Positions 26,003 through 35,303 of a stretch of DNA of 64,000 nucleotides are shown piece by piece (the first letter of the stretch is position 1; every line of letters begins with the position of its first letter). This DNA is from Caulobacterales bacterium (lineage in GTDB: Bacteria > Pseudomonadota > Alphaproteobacteria > Caulobacterales > Caulobacteraceae). Below the pieces are notes generated by a model that saw only the letters and a list, made by a program, of their open reading frames with translations, searched no databases and was not told the DNA's origin. The translations under genes and the position numbers were made by a program. The stretch lies in assembly GCA_019510435.1 (NCBI GenBank), contig JAEKKJ010000013.1, forward strand, positions 124,001-188,000, given 5' to 3'.

Positions 26003-27019
26003 CTAGCCGGTTTCGGCGGCCATGTCAGTCGCGGGCGTGGCCGCGCGCTCCGCATAGCGCTGGGCGATGGCGGCGCAGGCCATCAGCTGCACCTGGTGGA
26101 AGATCATCAGCGGGATGAGGGCCACGCCCGCCAGGGCCGGGGCGAACAGGGCGGCGGCCATAGGCGCGCCGCTGGCGAGGGACTTCTTCGAGCCGCAGAA
26201 GACGATGGCGATCTCGTCTTCCTTGCTGAAGCCCAGGGCCTGGGCCGCGAGCCGGGTGATCAGCAGCACCGCGCCCAGCAGCGCCAGGCAGATGGCCAGC
26301 AGGCGCACCAGGTCCAGCGCGCCCAGCCGCTGCCAGACGCCCCCCACCACCGCGCCGGAGAAGGCGGTGTAGACCACCAGCAGGATCGAGCCGCGGTCGA
26401 ACCGGGACAGCGCCTTGGCCCGCGCCTGCACCCAGCCGCCGATCCAGGGCCGCAGCGCCTGGCCGGCTGCAAAGGGCAGCAGCAGCTGGGCCACGATCGA
26501 CCAGAACGACGAGGGGCTGACCGCGCCGCCGCCCTGGGCGTGCAGCAGCAAGCCCGCCAGGAGCGGCGTCAGGAACACGCCCAGCAGGTTCGACGCCGAG
26601 GCGGAGGCGACCGCCGCCGGCACGTCGCCGCGGGCGATCCCCACGAAGGCGATGGAGCTCTGGATGGTGGACGGCAGGCAACCCAGGAAGACGATGCCGG
26701 AGGCCAGCGCCGGCGGGCTGATCCAGGCGGGCAGGGCCACGATCCCCAGGCACAGGGCCGGGAACAGCAGGAACGTCGAGCCGAGCACCAGCAGGTGCAG
26801 GCGCCAGTGGGAGAGCCCGCGGATCACCGCCTCCCGCGACAGGCGCGCCCCATGCAGGAAGAAGACCAGGGCGATGGCGACCTTGGTGGCCCAGCCGAAC
26901 GCCACAGCGGCCTCTCCGCGCGCCGGCGCCACGGAGGCGGCCACCGCCATCAGGATGATCAGGACGAGGTACCAGTCGGGCCGCAGGCGGCTGAGCAGCC
27001 CGCCGCGCGCTGGGCTCAC
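26003..27019 (-). CDS. SBF-like bile acid:sodium symporter family transporter
   Basis: This 338-residue protein with about ten membrane helices resembles the SBF_like group (YfeH-type) of the BASS superfamily. Typical stretches are ALVFFLHGARLSREAVIRGL, GCLPSTIQSSIAFVGIARGD and the cross-over motif VFCGSKKSLASGAPMA. The start is GTG 27019, overlapping the purF stop by four bases (GTGA), so it is translationally coupled. The transported solute is unknown; co-transcription with purF is a positional fact, not evidence for purine transport. Confidence 0.9.
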   Translation of the reverse strand: MSPARGGLLSRLRPDWYLVLIILMAVAASVAPARGEAAVAFGWATKVAIALVFFLHGARLSREAVIRGLSHWRLHLLVLGSTFLLFPALCLGIVALPAWISPPALASGIVFLGCLPSTIQSSIAFVGIARGDVPAAVASASASNLLGVFLTPLLAGLLLHAQGGGAVSPSSFWSIVAQLLLPFAAGQALRPWIGGWVQARAKALSRFDRGSILLVVYTAFSGAVVGGVWQRLGALDLVRLLAICLALLGAVLLITRLAAQALGFSKEDEIAIVFCGSKKSLASGAPMAAALFAPALAGVALIPLMIFHQVQLMACAAIAQRYAERAATPATDMAAETG

Positions 27020-28491
27020 GCGTCGACCAGGAACGACAGCTGCCGCTCCACCAGCTCATTGCGGCCCAGGGCGATCTCGCGGTCCAGGAGGCGCGTGGGG
27101 TAGTCGCCGGTGAAATAGTGGTCGGTGAACTGCGGCTGCTTGGGATCGCGCTCGGCGCCCATGGCCCAGTAGAGGCCGTCGACCGAGAGATAGCCCATGG
27201 AGTCCACGTTCAGGATCTTGGCGATCTCCTCGACGCTGTGGTTGGCGGCCAGCAGCTTGTCGCGGTCGGGCATGTCGATGCCGTAGTAGTCGGGCCACTG
27301 GATCGGCGGGCTGGCCGAGCGCAGGTGCACTTCCTTGGCGCCCGCCTCGCGCACCATGCGCACCACCCGCACCGAATTGGTGCCGCGCACGATGGAATCG
27401 TCCACCAGCAGCACCTTCTTGCCCGCCAGCACGGACCGGTTGGGCGCCAGCTTCATGCGCACGCCCAGCTCGCGCTCGCCCTGGGTGGGCTGGATGAAGG
27501 TGCGGCCCACATAGTGGTTGCGGATGATGCCCATCTCGAAGGGCACGCCGGCCTCCTGGGCGAAGCCGAGCGCGGCGGGCACCCCCGAGTCCGGCACCGG
27601 CACCACCACGTCGCAGTCCGCGGGCGCCTCCTGCGCCAGGCGCCGGCCCATGCGCTTGCGCACCTCGTAGACCGACAGGCCGTTCACGACGGAGTCGGGG
27701 CGGGCGAAATAGACATATTCGAAGATGCAGGGCCGCGCGCGCTGGGCCGGGAAGGGGCAGAAGCTGCGCAGGCCCTTCTCGTCGATCACCACCATCTCGC
27801 CATGCTCGATGTCGCGCACGAAGGTGGCGCCGATCATGTCGAGGGCGCAGGTCTCGGACGCCAGCACCGATTTGCCGTTCAGCTCGCCCAGCACCAGCGG
27901 CCGGATCCCCAGCGGGTCGCGCACGCCGACCAGCTTCTTGTTGGTCAGGGCCACCAGGGCGTAGCCGCCCTCGATCTGCTGCAGCGCCTCGGTGAAGCGG
28001 TCCAGGAACTTGGCGCGCCGGGAACGGGCGATCAGGTGCAGGATCGCCTCGGAGTCCGAGGTCGACTGGAAGATCGCCCCTTCCTGCACCAGCTGCTCGC
28101 GCAGGGTCAGGAAGTTGGTCAGGTTGCCGTTGTGGGCCAGGGCGATGCCGCCCGCCTCGAGGTCGGCGAACATCGGCTGGACGTTGCGGATGAAGCTGCC
28201 GCCGGCGGTGGAGTAGCGGGTGTGGCCGATGGCGCAGCCGCCCGGCAGGCGCTCCGAAAGGTCGCCGCCGCCGAAGGCGTCGCCGACGTAGCCCATGTGC
28301 CGCTCGGTGTGGAACCGCTGGCCGTCGAAGCTGGCGATGCCGCAGGCCTCCTGGCCGCGGTGTTGCAGGGCGTGCAGGCCCAGCGCCGTGATCCCCGACG
28401 CCGCCTCGACGTCATAGATGCCGAACACCCCGCATTCCAGCCGCGGCGTGTCGTCGTCCGGATCGCGATGCAGCGCATGCGGCTCGGTCAT
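27016..28491 (-). CDS. purF: Amidophosphoribosyltransferase
   Basis: This 491-residue enzyme catalyses the first committed step of purine synthesis: PRPP plus glutamine gives phosphoribosylamine. The N-terminal nucleophile Cys20 lies in LECGVFGI; residues 1-19 would be the removed propeptide. Glutaminase landmarks are GHTRYST and LAHNGNLTN; the PRPP loop is VLLVDDSIVRGTNS. It overlaps cvpA upstream and the transporter downstream by four bases each. The cvpA-purF pairing is conserved across proteobacteria. Confidence 0.96.
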   Translation of the reverse strand: MTEPHALHRDPDDDTPRLECGVFGIYDVEAASGITALGLHALQHRGQEACGIASFDGQRFHTERHMGYVGDAFGGGDLSERLPGGCAIGHTRYSTAGGSFIRNVQPMFADLEAGGIALAHNGNLTNFLTLREQLVQEGAIFQSTSDSEAILHLIARSRRAKFLDRFTEALQQIEGGYALVALTNKKLVGVRDPLGIRPLVLGELNGKSVLASETCALDMIGATFVRDIEHGEMVVIDEKGLRSFCPFPAQRARPCIFEYVYFARPDSVVNGLSVYEVRKRMGRRLAQEAPADCDVVVPVPDSGVPAALGFAQEAGVPFEMGIIRNHYVGRTFIQPTQGERELGVRMKLAPNRSVLAGKKVLLVDDSIVRGTNSVRVVRMVREAGAKEVHLRSASPPIQWPDYYGIDMPDRDKLLAANHSVEEIAKILNVDSMGYLSVDGLYWAMGAERDPKQPQFTDHYFTGDYPTRLLDREIALGRNELVERQLSFLVDA

Positions 28492-29093
28492 CGGGAGCGC
28501 TCCGGGGGTCTGGGGTGGGTCGGTTGGCGGGCCTCGTACCCGTCTGTCGTCGTTCTGTCACCTGATGCGTCGTGCACGACGCGGTCGAAGGCGGGTTTGA
28601 GCCGCCCCGCAAGGTCCAGGCCCTGGGGCGCCAGCGATTGCAGCAGCCGGCCCATGTTGCTGGCCAGCGGCCAGGTGCGCGCCCCGGTGATCCAGTGCGG
28701 GCGCAGGTCCTCGGGCGTAGCGGCGTTGAACATCAGGAACAGGGCGCCCAGCACGATCAGGCCGCGGCCCAGGCCGATGAGCAGGCCCAGGGAGCGATCC
28801 AGGAAGCCCAGCATCTGGGTGCTCTGAACCGCCCGTGCGATCCCCGCGCCGATCAGCCGCAGGGCCACGAAGGCCACGCCGAACACCACTACCAGAGCCG
28901 CGAGGGTCGCCAGCCACCCAGGATGGACCACATGCCGGAACATCGGGGCGAAGGCCGGCAGGCCGAAGATCGCCAGGCCAGCGGCCAGGAACAAGGCCAG
29001 CAGCGCCACCACTTCGCGCACCGCGCCCCGGGCGAAGCCCACCGCGGCGGAGATCGCCAGCAGCACCAGGACGATGATGTCGAACTGGGTCAT
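28488..29093 (-). CDS. cvpA: CvpA family inner membrane protein
   Basis: This 201-residue protein has four predicted membrane helices (about 3-22, 28-46, 62-83, 102-122) followed by a soluble C-terminal tail of about 75 residues. TQFDIIVLVLLAISAAVGFA and the RG/REVV segment after helix 1 are typical. CvpA is linked to envelope homeostasis and, in E. coli, colicin V export. ATG 29093 overlaps the radA stop and its own stop overlaps the purF start. Confidence 0.92.
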   Translation of the reverse strand: MTQFDIIVLVLLAISAAVGFARGAVREVVALLALFLAAGLAIFGLPAFAPMFRHVVHPGWLATLAALVVVFGVAFVALRLIGAGIARAVQSTQMLGFLDRSLGLLIGLGRGLIVLGALFLMFNAATPEDLRPHWITGARTWPLASNMGRLLQSLAPQGLDLAGRLKPAFDRVVHDASGDRTTTDGYEARQPTHPRPPERSR

Positions 29094-30463
29094 GAGGCGT
29101 CCCACTCGGCGTCGTGGACGCGCTGGATGGCGTCGGCCAGCCGCGAGGCGCGGGTCAGGCCCATGCCCTCCGGCGGCTCGGCCTCGCGCGGACCCAGGGC
29201 CTGGCGGAAGCCCAGCTTGGCGGCTTCCTTCAGGCGGCCGTCCATCCGGCTCACGGGGCGCACCTCGCCGGAGAGGCTGATCTCGCCGAACACGACGCAA
29301 TCCTGCGGCAGGGCCTGGTCGAAGGCGGAGGAGGCGAGGGCGGCGGCGGCGGCGAGATCGGCGGCAGGTTCGGAAATCCGCAGGCCCCCCGCCACGTTGA
29401 GATAGACATCGCGGTCGCCGAAATGAAGGCCGCAGCGGGCTTCCAGCACCGCCAGGATCATGGCCAGGCGCCCGGAGTCCCAGCCCACAACGGCCCGCCG
29501 CGGCGTGCCGTAGGCCGAGGGCGCCACCAGGGCCTGGATCTCCACCAGCACCGGGCGCGAGCCCTCGATGCCGGCGAACACGGCCGCCCCGGCCGCACGC
29601 GCCCCCGCCGTGTTCAGGAACAGGGCCGAGGGGTTTTTCACCTCGGCCAGGCCGGCGTCGCCCATCTCGAAGACCCCGATCTCGTCGGTGGCGCCGAAGC
29701 GGTTCTTCGCGCCGCGCAGGATCCGGAAGGGATAGCCGCGCTCGCCCTCGAAGGCGAAGACGGCGTCGACCATGTGCTCCACCACCCGGGGCCCGGCGAT
29801 GGCGCCCTCCTTGGTCACGTGGCCGACCAGAACCACGGCGACCCCGCGCTTCTTGGCCAGGCGCACCAGTTCGCCGGCGGCCGCACGCACCTGGGTGACG
29901 GATCCCGGCCCCGCCTCGTGCGCGTCGCTCCACATGGTCTGGATGGAATCGATCACCACCAGGTCGAACGGCTCGGCCTTCAGGCCGTCCACGATGGTGC
30001 GCAGGCTGGTCTCGGCCGCCAGCTTCACCGGCGCGTCGGCCAGGCCCATGCGCTGGGCGCGGGCGCGCACCTGCTCCACGGCCTCTTCGCCCGAGATGTA
30101 GGCGCAGCGGGCCCCGGCGCGCGCCGCGCTGGCCGCCACCTGCAGCAGCAGGGTGGACTTGCCGACGCCCGGGTCGCCGCCCACCAGGATCGCCGAGCCG
30201 GGCACCACGCCGCCGCCGCACACGCGGTCCCATTCGCCGACGCCGGTGGCGATGCGCGGCGGGGCCGGAGTCTCGGCGTCCAGGCCCTCGAACGCCAGGC
30301 CCAGGCGGCGGGTAGGCTTGGTGGCCTTCAAAGCGCCCGGCGGGCGGCTGGTCAGCTCCTCGACCAGGGTGTTCCAGGCGCCGCAGGCCGGGCACTGGCC
30401 GGACCAGCGCGTCTGCACGGCCCCGCAGGACTGGCAGGCGTAGACGGCGCCGTCGCGGGCCAT
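29090..30463 (-). CDS. radA: DNA repair protein RadA
   Basis: This 457-residue RecA-like branch migration ATPase has an N-terminal zinc finger with Cys10, Cys13, Cys24 and Cys27, Walker A GDPGVGKST at 96-104, the RadA-specific KNRFG motif, and a C-terminal Lon protease-like domain (VYLNVAGGLRISEPAADLAA). Length and order match RadA/Sms. It is the first gene of a tight minus-strand operon radA-cvpA-purF-transporter-SDR and diverges from the Yip1-family gene at 30597. Confidence 0.96.
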   Translation of the reverse strand: MARDGAVYACQSCGAVQTRWSGQCPACGAWNTLVEELTSRPPGALKATKPTRRLGLAFEGLDAETPAPPRIATGVGEWDRVCGGGVVPGSAILVGGDPGVGKSTLLLQVAASAARAGARCAYISGEEAVEQVRARAQRMGLADAPVKLAAETSLRTIVDGLKAEPFDLVVIDSIQTMWSDAHEAGPGSVTQVRAAAGELVRLAKKRGVAVVLVGHVTKEGAIAGPRVVEHMVDAVFAFEGERGYPFRILRGAKNRFGATDEIGVFEMGDAGLAEVKNPSALFLNTAGARAAGAAVFAGIEGSRPVLVEIQALVAPSAYGTPRRAVVGWDSGRLAMILAVLEARCGLHFGDRDVYLNVAGGLRISEPAADLAAAAALASSAFDQALPQDCVVFGEISLSGEVRPVSRMDGRLKEAAKLGFRQALGPREAEPPEGMGLTRASRLADAIQRVHDAEWDAS

Positions 30464-30596
30464 GGGGTCTCCTGATTCGGATGGAACCCCAGTCTAGCGC
30501 GCGCCGCCGCGCCGGTCTGTGTGGCCGCTTGCCGTACCTGCAGCTTGGGATAGGCTCAAGGTTCGGGGAACGCCGGTCAAGAAGAGGGCTGACCTA

Positions 30597-31796
30597 ATGA
30601 GCATTGTGGAACCTGGCGTGGCGCCGTCGGGGCTTGTCGCGCGCGTCAAAGCGATCCTGACCCAGCCGACGGCGACGTGGGACGTCATCGACACCGAGCC
30701 GGCCGACATCGGCGGGCTCTACCGCAGCTATGTGATCCCGCTGGCGGCGATCCCGCACATCTGCAGTTTCATCGGCCTGGCGGTGTTCGGGGTCGGGGCC
30801 TTCGGGTTCTCGTATCATCCGTCGATCATCTGGCTGGCGGTCCAGACCATCGTGGGGTTCGTGCTGAGCCTGGCCATGGTCTACGTCCTGTCCCTGGTGA
30901 TCGACGGCCTGGCGCCGACCTTCAACGCCACCAAGAACCAGACCCAGGCCCTCAAGCTGGCGGCCTATGCGCCGACCGCGTCGTGGGTGGCGGGGGTCTT
31001 CAGCCTCTACCCCGCCCTGGCCATCGTCGGCGTGCTGGGCGGGCTCTATTCGCTGTTCACGCTCTACAAGGGCCTGCCGCGCCTGATGAAGGCGCCGGAT
31101 GACAAGGCCGGGCCGTACTTCGTCGTGGTCCTGGTGGTGGCGATCGTGATCGGCCTGGTCATCGGCATCGCGACCTCGGCCATCGGCGGCATGGGCATGG
31201 GCGCGGCGCGGCTCGGCGGCATGTCCGACGCGGGCCACGTCTCGGGCGTGGTCAATGTGCCCGGCAAGGGCAGCGTCGACCTGGGCCAGCTGCAGGCCGC
31301 GGCGGCGCGCGCGGAGGCGGCGTCCAAGCAGATGCAGTCGGGCAATGCGCCGGCGGCGACCGATCCCGAGCTGCTGAAGGGCCTGCTTCCGGCCTCGCTG
31401 GGGGGCTTCACGCGCAGCGAGGTCAACGCCGCCAGCGGCGGGGCCGGCGGCGTGCAGGGCTCCAGCGCCGACGGCAGCTACGCCAAGGGCGATGCGCGCA
31501 TCCGCCTGGAGGTGACCGACATGGGCGCCATGGGCGCGCTGGCCGGCATGGCCGGGGCGTTCAACGTGAAGTCCACCAAGGAGAGCGCCACTGGCTACGA
31601 GAAGGTCGGCAAGGTCGACGGCCGCCTGACCCAGGAGAGTTACGACAGCGCCTCGCACCACGGCGAATATGGCGTGATGGTCGCTGACCGGTTCATGGTC
31701 CAGGCCACCGGCGACGGCGTCAGCATGGACGAGCTGAAGGCCGCGGTGGGCGCGATCCCGGTCTCGCGGCTGGAAGGCTTCGCCAAGGCCAGCTGA
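30597..31796 (+). CDS. Yip1 family membrane protein with C-terminal soluble domain
   Basis: This is a 399-residue protein. The N-terminal 215 residues are a Yip1 domain: AILTQPTATWDVIDTEPADI precedes helices at about 40-60, 70-100, 115-140 and 175-198. The C-terminal 180 residues are soluble, Gly/Ala/Met-rich at first (GGMGMGAARLGGMSDAG), then a folded region (RIRLEVTDMG, GRLTQESYD). ATG 30597 follows GAAGAGGG. It has a shorter paralogue immediately downstream. Yip1-fold proteins in bacteria have no settled role. Confidence 0.82.
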   Translation: MSIVEPGVAPSGLVARVKAILTQPTATWDVIDTEPADIGGLYRSYVIPLAAIPHICSFIGLAVFGVGAFGFSYHPSIIWLAVQTIVGFVLSLAMVYVLSLVIDGLAPTFNATKNQTQALKLAAYAPTASWVAGVFSLYPALAIVGVLGGLYSLFTLYKGLPRLMKAPDDKAGPYFVVVLVVAIVIGLVIGIATSAIGGMGMGAARLGGMSDAGHVSGVVNVPGKGSVDLGQLQAAAARAEAASKQMQSGNAPAATDPELLKGLLPASLGGFTRSEVNAASGGAGGVQGSSADGSYAKGDARIRLEVTDMGAMGALAGMAGAFNVKSTKESATGYEKVGKVDGRLTQESYDSASHHGEYGVMVADRFMVQATGDGVSMDELKAAVGAIPVSRLEGFAKAS

Positions 31797-31869
31797 GGCC
31801 GCGTCGCCACGCACCCTTTGCGCCCCGGCGGCTTGTGCTAACCAGGGCGGGTAGGGCGTGGAGGCTGGG

Positions 31870-32496
31870 ATGGAAACGCCGCGTGGGTTCGGCGTCGCGA
31901 AACGGGCCGTGGCCATGCTGGCCCGCCCCGACCGCACGTTCGATCGCGTGGGCGAGGAATCCGGCGACCTGCGGGGCCTGTTCCGCCGCTATGTCGCGCC
32001 GCTGGCGGCGATCCCGGCCGTCTGCGGCGTCATCGGACCGCTGATCTTCGGCTTCAACGTCTACAACGTCGGCATCCACATGAGCGTGGTGGGCCTCATC
32101 CTGGAGGCCGCGGTCGGCTATCTGCTGACGCTCGCGGCGGTCTATGGCCTGGGCCTCTTCGTGGAGCTCACCGCCCCATGGTTCGGGGGGGTGCGCAGCC
32201 GCGATCGGGCGATGCGGGCGGTGGCCTATTCGGCCACGGCGGTCTGGGTGGCGGGCCTGGCGGAGCTCTACCCCAACCTCGGCCTGCCGCTGGGCGTGCT
32301 GGCGGCGCTCTGGAGCCTTTATGCGCTCTACCTGGGCCTCGCGAAGCTGATGGCCATCCCGGAGGAGCGGCGCCTGGTGGCCTTCGCCGTGGTGCTGCTG
32401 GCCCTGGCGGTGCTGGGGGTGGCGCGCGGGATGGCGGTGGCCAAGGCGGCGGAGCTGGGCGGCCCGCTCTCGGCCTCCTATGCCCCGCGCAGGTAG
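31870..32496 (+). CDS. Yip1 family membrane protein, shorter paralogue
   Basis: This 208-residue protein is built only of the Yip1 domain. MLARPDRTFDRVGEESGDLR and YVAPLAAIPAVCGVIGPLIF parallel ILTQPTATWDVIDTEPADI and YVIPLAAIPHICSFIGLAVF in the gene before it, showing a tandem duplication. About five membrane helices are present. ATG 31870 follows GGAGG. Its 3' end overlaps the convergent alr gene by 19 bases. Confidence 0.82.
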   Translation: METPRGFGVAKRAVAMLARPDRTFDRVGEESGDLRGLFRRYVAPLAAIPAVCGVIGPLIFGFNVYNVGIHMSVVGLILEAAVGYLLTLAAVYGLGLFVELTAPWFGGVRSRDRAMRAVAYSATAVWVAGLAELYPNLGLPLGVLAALWSLYALYLGLAKLMAIPEERRLVAFAVVLLALAVLGVARGMAVAKAAELGGPLSASYAPRR

Positions 32497-33566
32497 ATCC
32501 GCTCGGCGCGCGGGCTGAGCCGCACCAGCACCTCGTGCGCCACCGTGCCGGCGGCGGCGGCGAGATCATCCAGAAGCGCGTTGGGGCCCACCATCTCCAC
32601 CATGTCACCGACGCTGGCCGCCGCCTCGCCGAGGTCGATGACGGTCAGGTCCATGGTCACGGCCAGCAACCGCCGCAGGCCTCCGCCCGCCCAGGCGTGG
32701 CCGCGGCCCATGGCGGCGCGGATGACGCCATCGGCGTAGCCGGCCGCCACCACCGCCACCCGCATCGGGGCTGGGGCGGTGAAGCTCTGGCCATAGCCGA
32801 CGCGGTCGCCGGGGCGCAGGTTGCGGATGTCGAGGATCGGGGCCTCCAGGGTGGCGACCGCCTTCAGCCGCGGGTCCGGCCGCTCGAAGGGCCCGCCGCC
32901 GAACAGGCTGACGCCAGCCCGGACCTGGTCGTAGCGGAAGTCGGGGCCCAGGAAGGCGCCCGCGGAGGCCGCGAAGCTGGCGCGCGCTTCCGGCAGCAGG
33001 GCGCGGACATCGCGGAAGCGGGCCAGCTGCTCGGCGTTGCGCGGCTCCGCGGGGTCGGTGGCCGAGCCCAGGTGGCTGACGATCAAGGGCACGTGCAGGG
33101 TGCGCAGGGCCCCTGGCGCTGCGAGCAGGGCCTGGGCGGCGTCGAGGGTCAGGCCCTGGCGGTTCATCCCCGTGTCCACCTGCAGCGCGGCCTCGTAGCG
33201 CCCGTTCGCCGCCGCCAGAGCCAGGGCCGCCATGGCCTGGGGCAGGGTGGAGAGGACCGGGGTCAGCCGCGCCGCCGCCAGCCGCTCGGCTGCGCCGGGC
33301 AACAGGCCGTCCAGCACATAGATCGTCGCCTTCCGCTCGCCCAACGCCGCGCGCAGGGCCTCGCCCTCGGCCGTGCGGGCCACGAAGAAGCTGCGGGTCC
33401 CCTCGGCCCAGAGCCGCCGCCCGATGGGCCCGGCGCCCAGGCCATAGGCGTCGGCCTTGACCACGGCGGCCACCTCGGCGCCGGCCGCTTCGGCAGCGAC
33501 GACCGCGCGGTTATGCGCCAGCGCGTCGAGGTCGATGGTCAGTCGCGCGCGGTCGGCAAGGCTCAT
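32478..33566 (-). CDS. alr: Alanine racemase
   Basis: This 362-residue PLP enzyme makes D-alanine for peptidoglycan. The PLP lysine is Lys37 in VVKADAYGLG, and the second catalytic base is Tyr258 in RVGYGQSF. Other landmarks are VDTGMNRQG and the C-terminal VEMVGP. The start codon lies 6 bases after the dnaB stop, so they share a transcript. dnaB-alr-radA is a known conserved order in related bacteria; here two plus-strand Yip1 genes interrupt it. Confidence 0.94.
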   Translation of the reverse strand: MSLADRARLTIDLDALAHNRAVVAAEAAGAEVAAVVKADAYGLGAGPIGRRLWAEGTRSFFVARTAEGEALRAALGERKATIYVLDGLLPGAAERLAAARLTPVLSTLPQAMAALALAAANGRYEAALQVDTGMNRQGLTLDAAQALLAAPGALRTLHVPLIVSHLGSATDPAEPRNAEQLARFRDVRALLPEARASFAASAGAFLGPDFRYDQVRAGVSLFGGGPFERPDPRLKAVATLEAPILDIRNLRPGDRVGYGQSFTAPAPMRVAVVAAGYADGVIRAAMGRGHAWAGGGLRRLLAVTMDLTVIDLGEAAASVGDMVEMVGPNALLDDLAAAAGTVAHEVLVRLSPRAERIYLRGA

Positions 33567-33572
33567 GCCTGC

Positions 33573-35066
33573 TTAGTGCTGGTCGTAGCGGGCGCTGTCA
33601 CGAGCCAGATTGCCGAACTTGGTCAGGTCCTCGTTGAACGAGAGCCGCACGGTGCCGATCGGACCGTGACGCTGCTTGCCGATGATGATCTCGGCCAGGC
33701 CCATGACCTTGTCCATCTTCTCCTGCCACTCGAAGTGCTCCGGCGTGTTGGGCTGGGGCTCGAGGCGGCTGAGGTAGTAGCTCTCGCGATAGACGAACAT
33801 GACCATGTCGGCGTCCTGCTCGATGGAGCCGGATTCCCGCAGGTCCGAGAGCTGGGGCTTCTTGTCTTCGCGATTCTCCACCTGGCGGCTCAGCTGGGAG
33901 AGGGCCATCACCGGGACGGACAGCTCCTTGGCCAGCGCCTTGAGGCCCTGGGTGATCATGGAGACCTCCTGCACCCGGTTCTCCGGCCCGCCGGCGCCGG
34001 TTGTGATCAGCTGCAGGTAGTCCACCACCACCAGGTCCAGGCCCACCATCCGCTTCAGGCGCCGCGCGCGGGCGGTCAGCTTGGCCAGGGTGATGCCGCC
34101 CGTGGCGTCGATGTAGAGCGGGGCCTCCTGGATCTCGAGGGCCGCGTCGCGCACCCGGCCGAACTCGCTGGCGTCGATCTCGCCCTTGCGCAGGCGGTCG
34201 CCGGAGACGCCCGACACCTCGGCCAGGAGGCGCATGGCCAGCTGCTCGGCCGACATTTCCAGCGAGAAGAAGGCCACGACGCCGCCGGAGACGGTCTTCT
34301 TCGACCCATCCGGCTGCGGCTCCCAGGCGTAGTGGCGGGCGACGTCGAAGGCGACGTTACAGGCGAGCGAGGTCTTACCCATGGAGGGGCGGGCGGCCAG
34401 GATGATCAGGTCCGAAGGGTGCATGCCGCCGATCTTCTGGTCCAGGTCGATCAGGCCGGTGGAGAGGCCCGCCAGGCCCCCGTCGCGGGCGTGGGCCTCC
34501 GCGGCCATGGCTACGGCGCCTTGCAGGGCGTCGGAGAAGTTCACGAAGCCGGAGGAGACCCCGCCGGTCTCGGCCAGCTGGTACAGCTGCTGCTCGGCCT
34601 GTTCGATCTGGTCGCGGGCGTCGAGCTCGGCGTCGCCCTGCTGGGCCTGGGTCGAGATCTCGCCGCCGATGCGGATCAGGTCGCGGCGCAGGGCCAGGTC
34701 GTAGACCGAACGGGCGTAGTCCGGGGCGTTGGCCGCCGGCGGGGCGCGGTCGACCAGGGCGGCCAGGTAGCGGATGCCGCCCAGCTCGGCGAACGCCGGG
34801 TCGCGGTTGAACTGCTCGGCCAGCAGGATCGGCTCGGCCAGCTGGCCCTTGCGGACATTGGTCTCGATGGCCGCATACAGCCGCTGGTGGAACGGCTCGA
34901 AGAAGTGGCGGGCCTGCAGGTGGTCGCCCAGCCGCTCGAAGGCGGCGTTGTCGTAGAGCAGCGCGCCCAGCAGCGCCTGTTCGGCCTCGATGTTCGAGGG
35001 CATCACGTGGGCGACCTGGAGGTCGTTGGAGACGGGGCGGAGGTCGAGCGCCGGAACGAGAGCCAT
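33573..35066 (-). CDS. dnaB: Replicative DNA helicase DnaB
   Basis: This 497-residue helicase has an N-terminal DnaG-interacting domain (IEAEQALLGALLYDNAAFER), a linker, and a RecA-like ATPase. Walker A (ARPSMGKTS) is near residue 225, followed by FFSLEMSAEQLAMRLL and VVVDYLQLI, all family hallmarks. It unwinds DNA at the fork as a hexamer. The 237 bases upstream separate it from the hydrolase gene and contain two DnaA-box-like sequences. Confidence 0.97.
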   Translation of the reverse strand: MALVPALDLRPVSNDLQVAHVMPSNIEAEQALLGALLYDNAAFERLGDHLQARHFFEPFHQRLYAAIETNVRKGQLAEPILLAEQFNRDPAFAELGGIRYLAALVDRAPPAANAPDYARSVYDLALRRDLIRIGGEISTQAQQGDAELDARDQIEQAEQQLYQLAETGGVSSGFVNFSDALQGAVAMAAEAHARDGGLAGLSTGLIDLDQKIGGMHPSDLIILAARPSMGKTSLACNVAFDVARHYAWEPQPDGSKKTVSGGVVAFFSLEMSAEQLAMRLLAEVSGVSGDRLRKGEIDASEFGRVRDAALEIQEAPLYIDATGGITLAKLTARARRLKRMVGLDLVVVDYLQLITTGAGGPENRVQEVSMITQGLKALAKELSVPVMALSQLSRQVENREDKKPQLSDLRESGSIEQDADMVMFVYRESYYLSRLEPQPNTPEHFEWQEKMDKVMGLAEIIIGKQRHGPIGTVRLSFNEDLTKFGNLARDSARYDQH

Positions 35067-35125
35067 GCGTTACGGATATATGAAGGTGGTCGCCGCCGGG
35101 ACTGCGACACGCACGCCGCGAGGCC

Positions 35126-35156
35126 CTGTCCACACACATTTTCCGACTGTGGAAAA
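35126..35156. promoter_or_regulatory. Two facing DnaA-box-like sequences upstream of dnaB
   Basis: CTGTCCACA (35126-35134) and TGTGGAAAA (35148-35156) each differ from the DnaA box TTATCCACA (or its complement) by one or two bases and face each other; TCCACA/TGTGGA forms an inverted repeat. They lie 60-90 bases before the dnaB start. A weak hairpin at 35258-35278 closer to the hydrolase gene is the only other structure in this 237-base gap. Confidence 0.35.
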
Positions 35157-35303
35157 GCCAAGCTTGGGGCTTGTCAGGCGGCCGTTTCGCGTGTCGCCGC
35201 GGGGGCGGGGTTCGGTGATGCCGGCGGTGACGGACATGGCGGGAGGAGATGCCGCTCCTGCGTCAGATGCGGACGCAGCAGCGATCCGCCGCAGATCCGG
35301 ACG

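Noticed and set aside
35126..35156. Replication origin near dnaB
   Set aside because: Only two degenerate DnaA-like boxes, no AT-rich unwinding region, no CtrA sites and no dnaA or hemE nearby.
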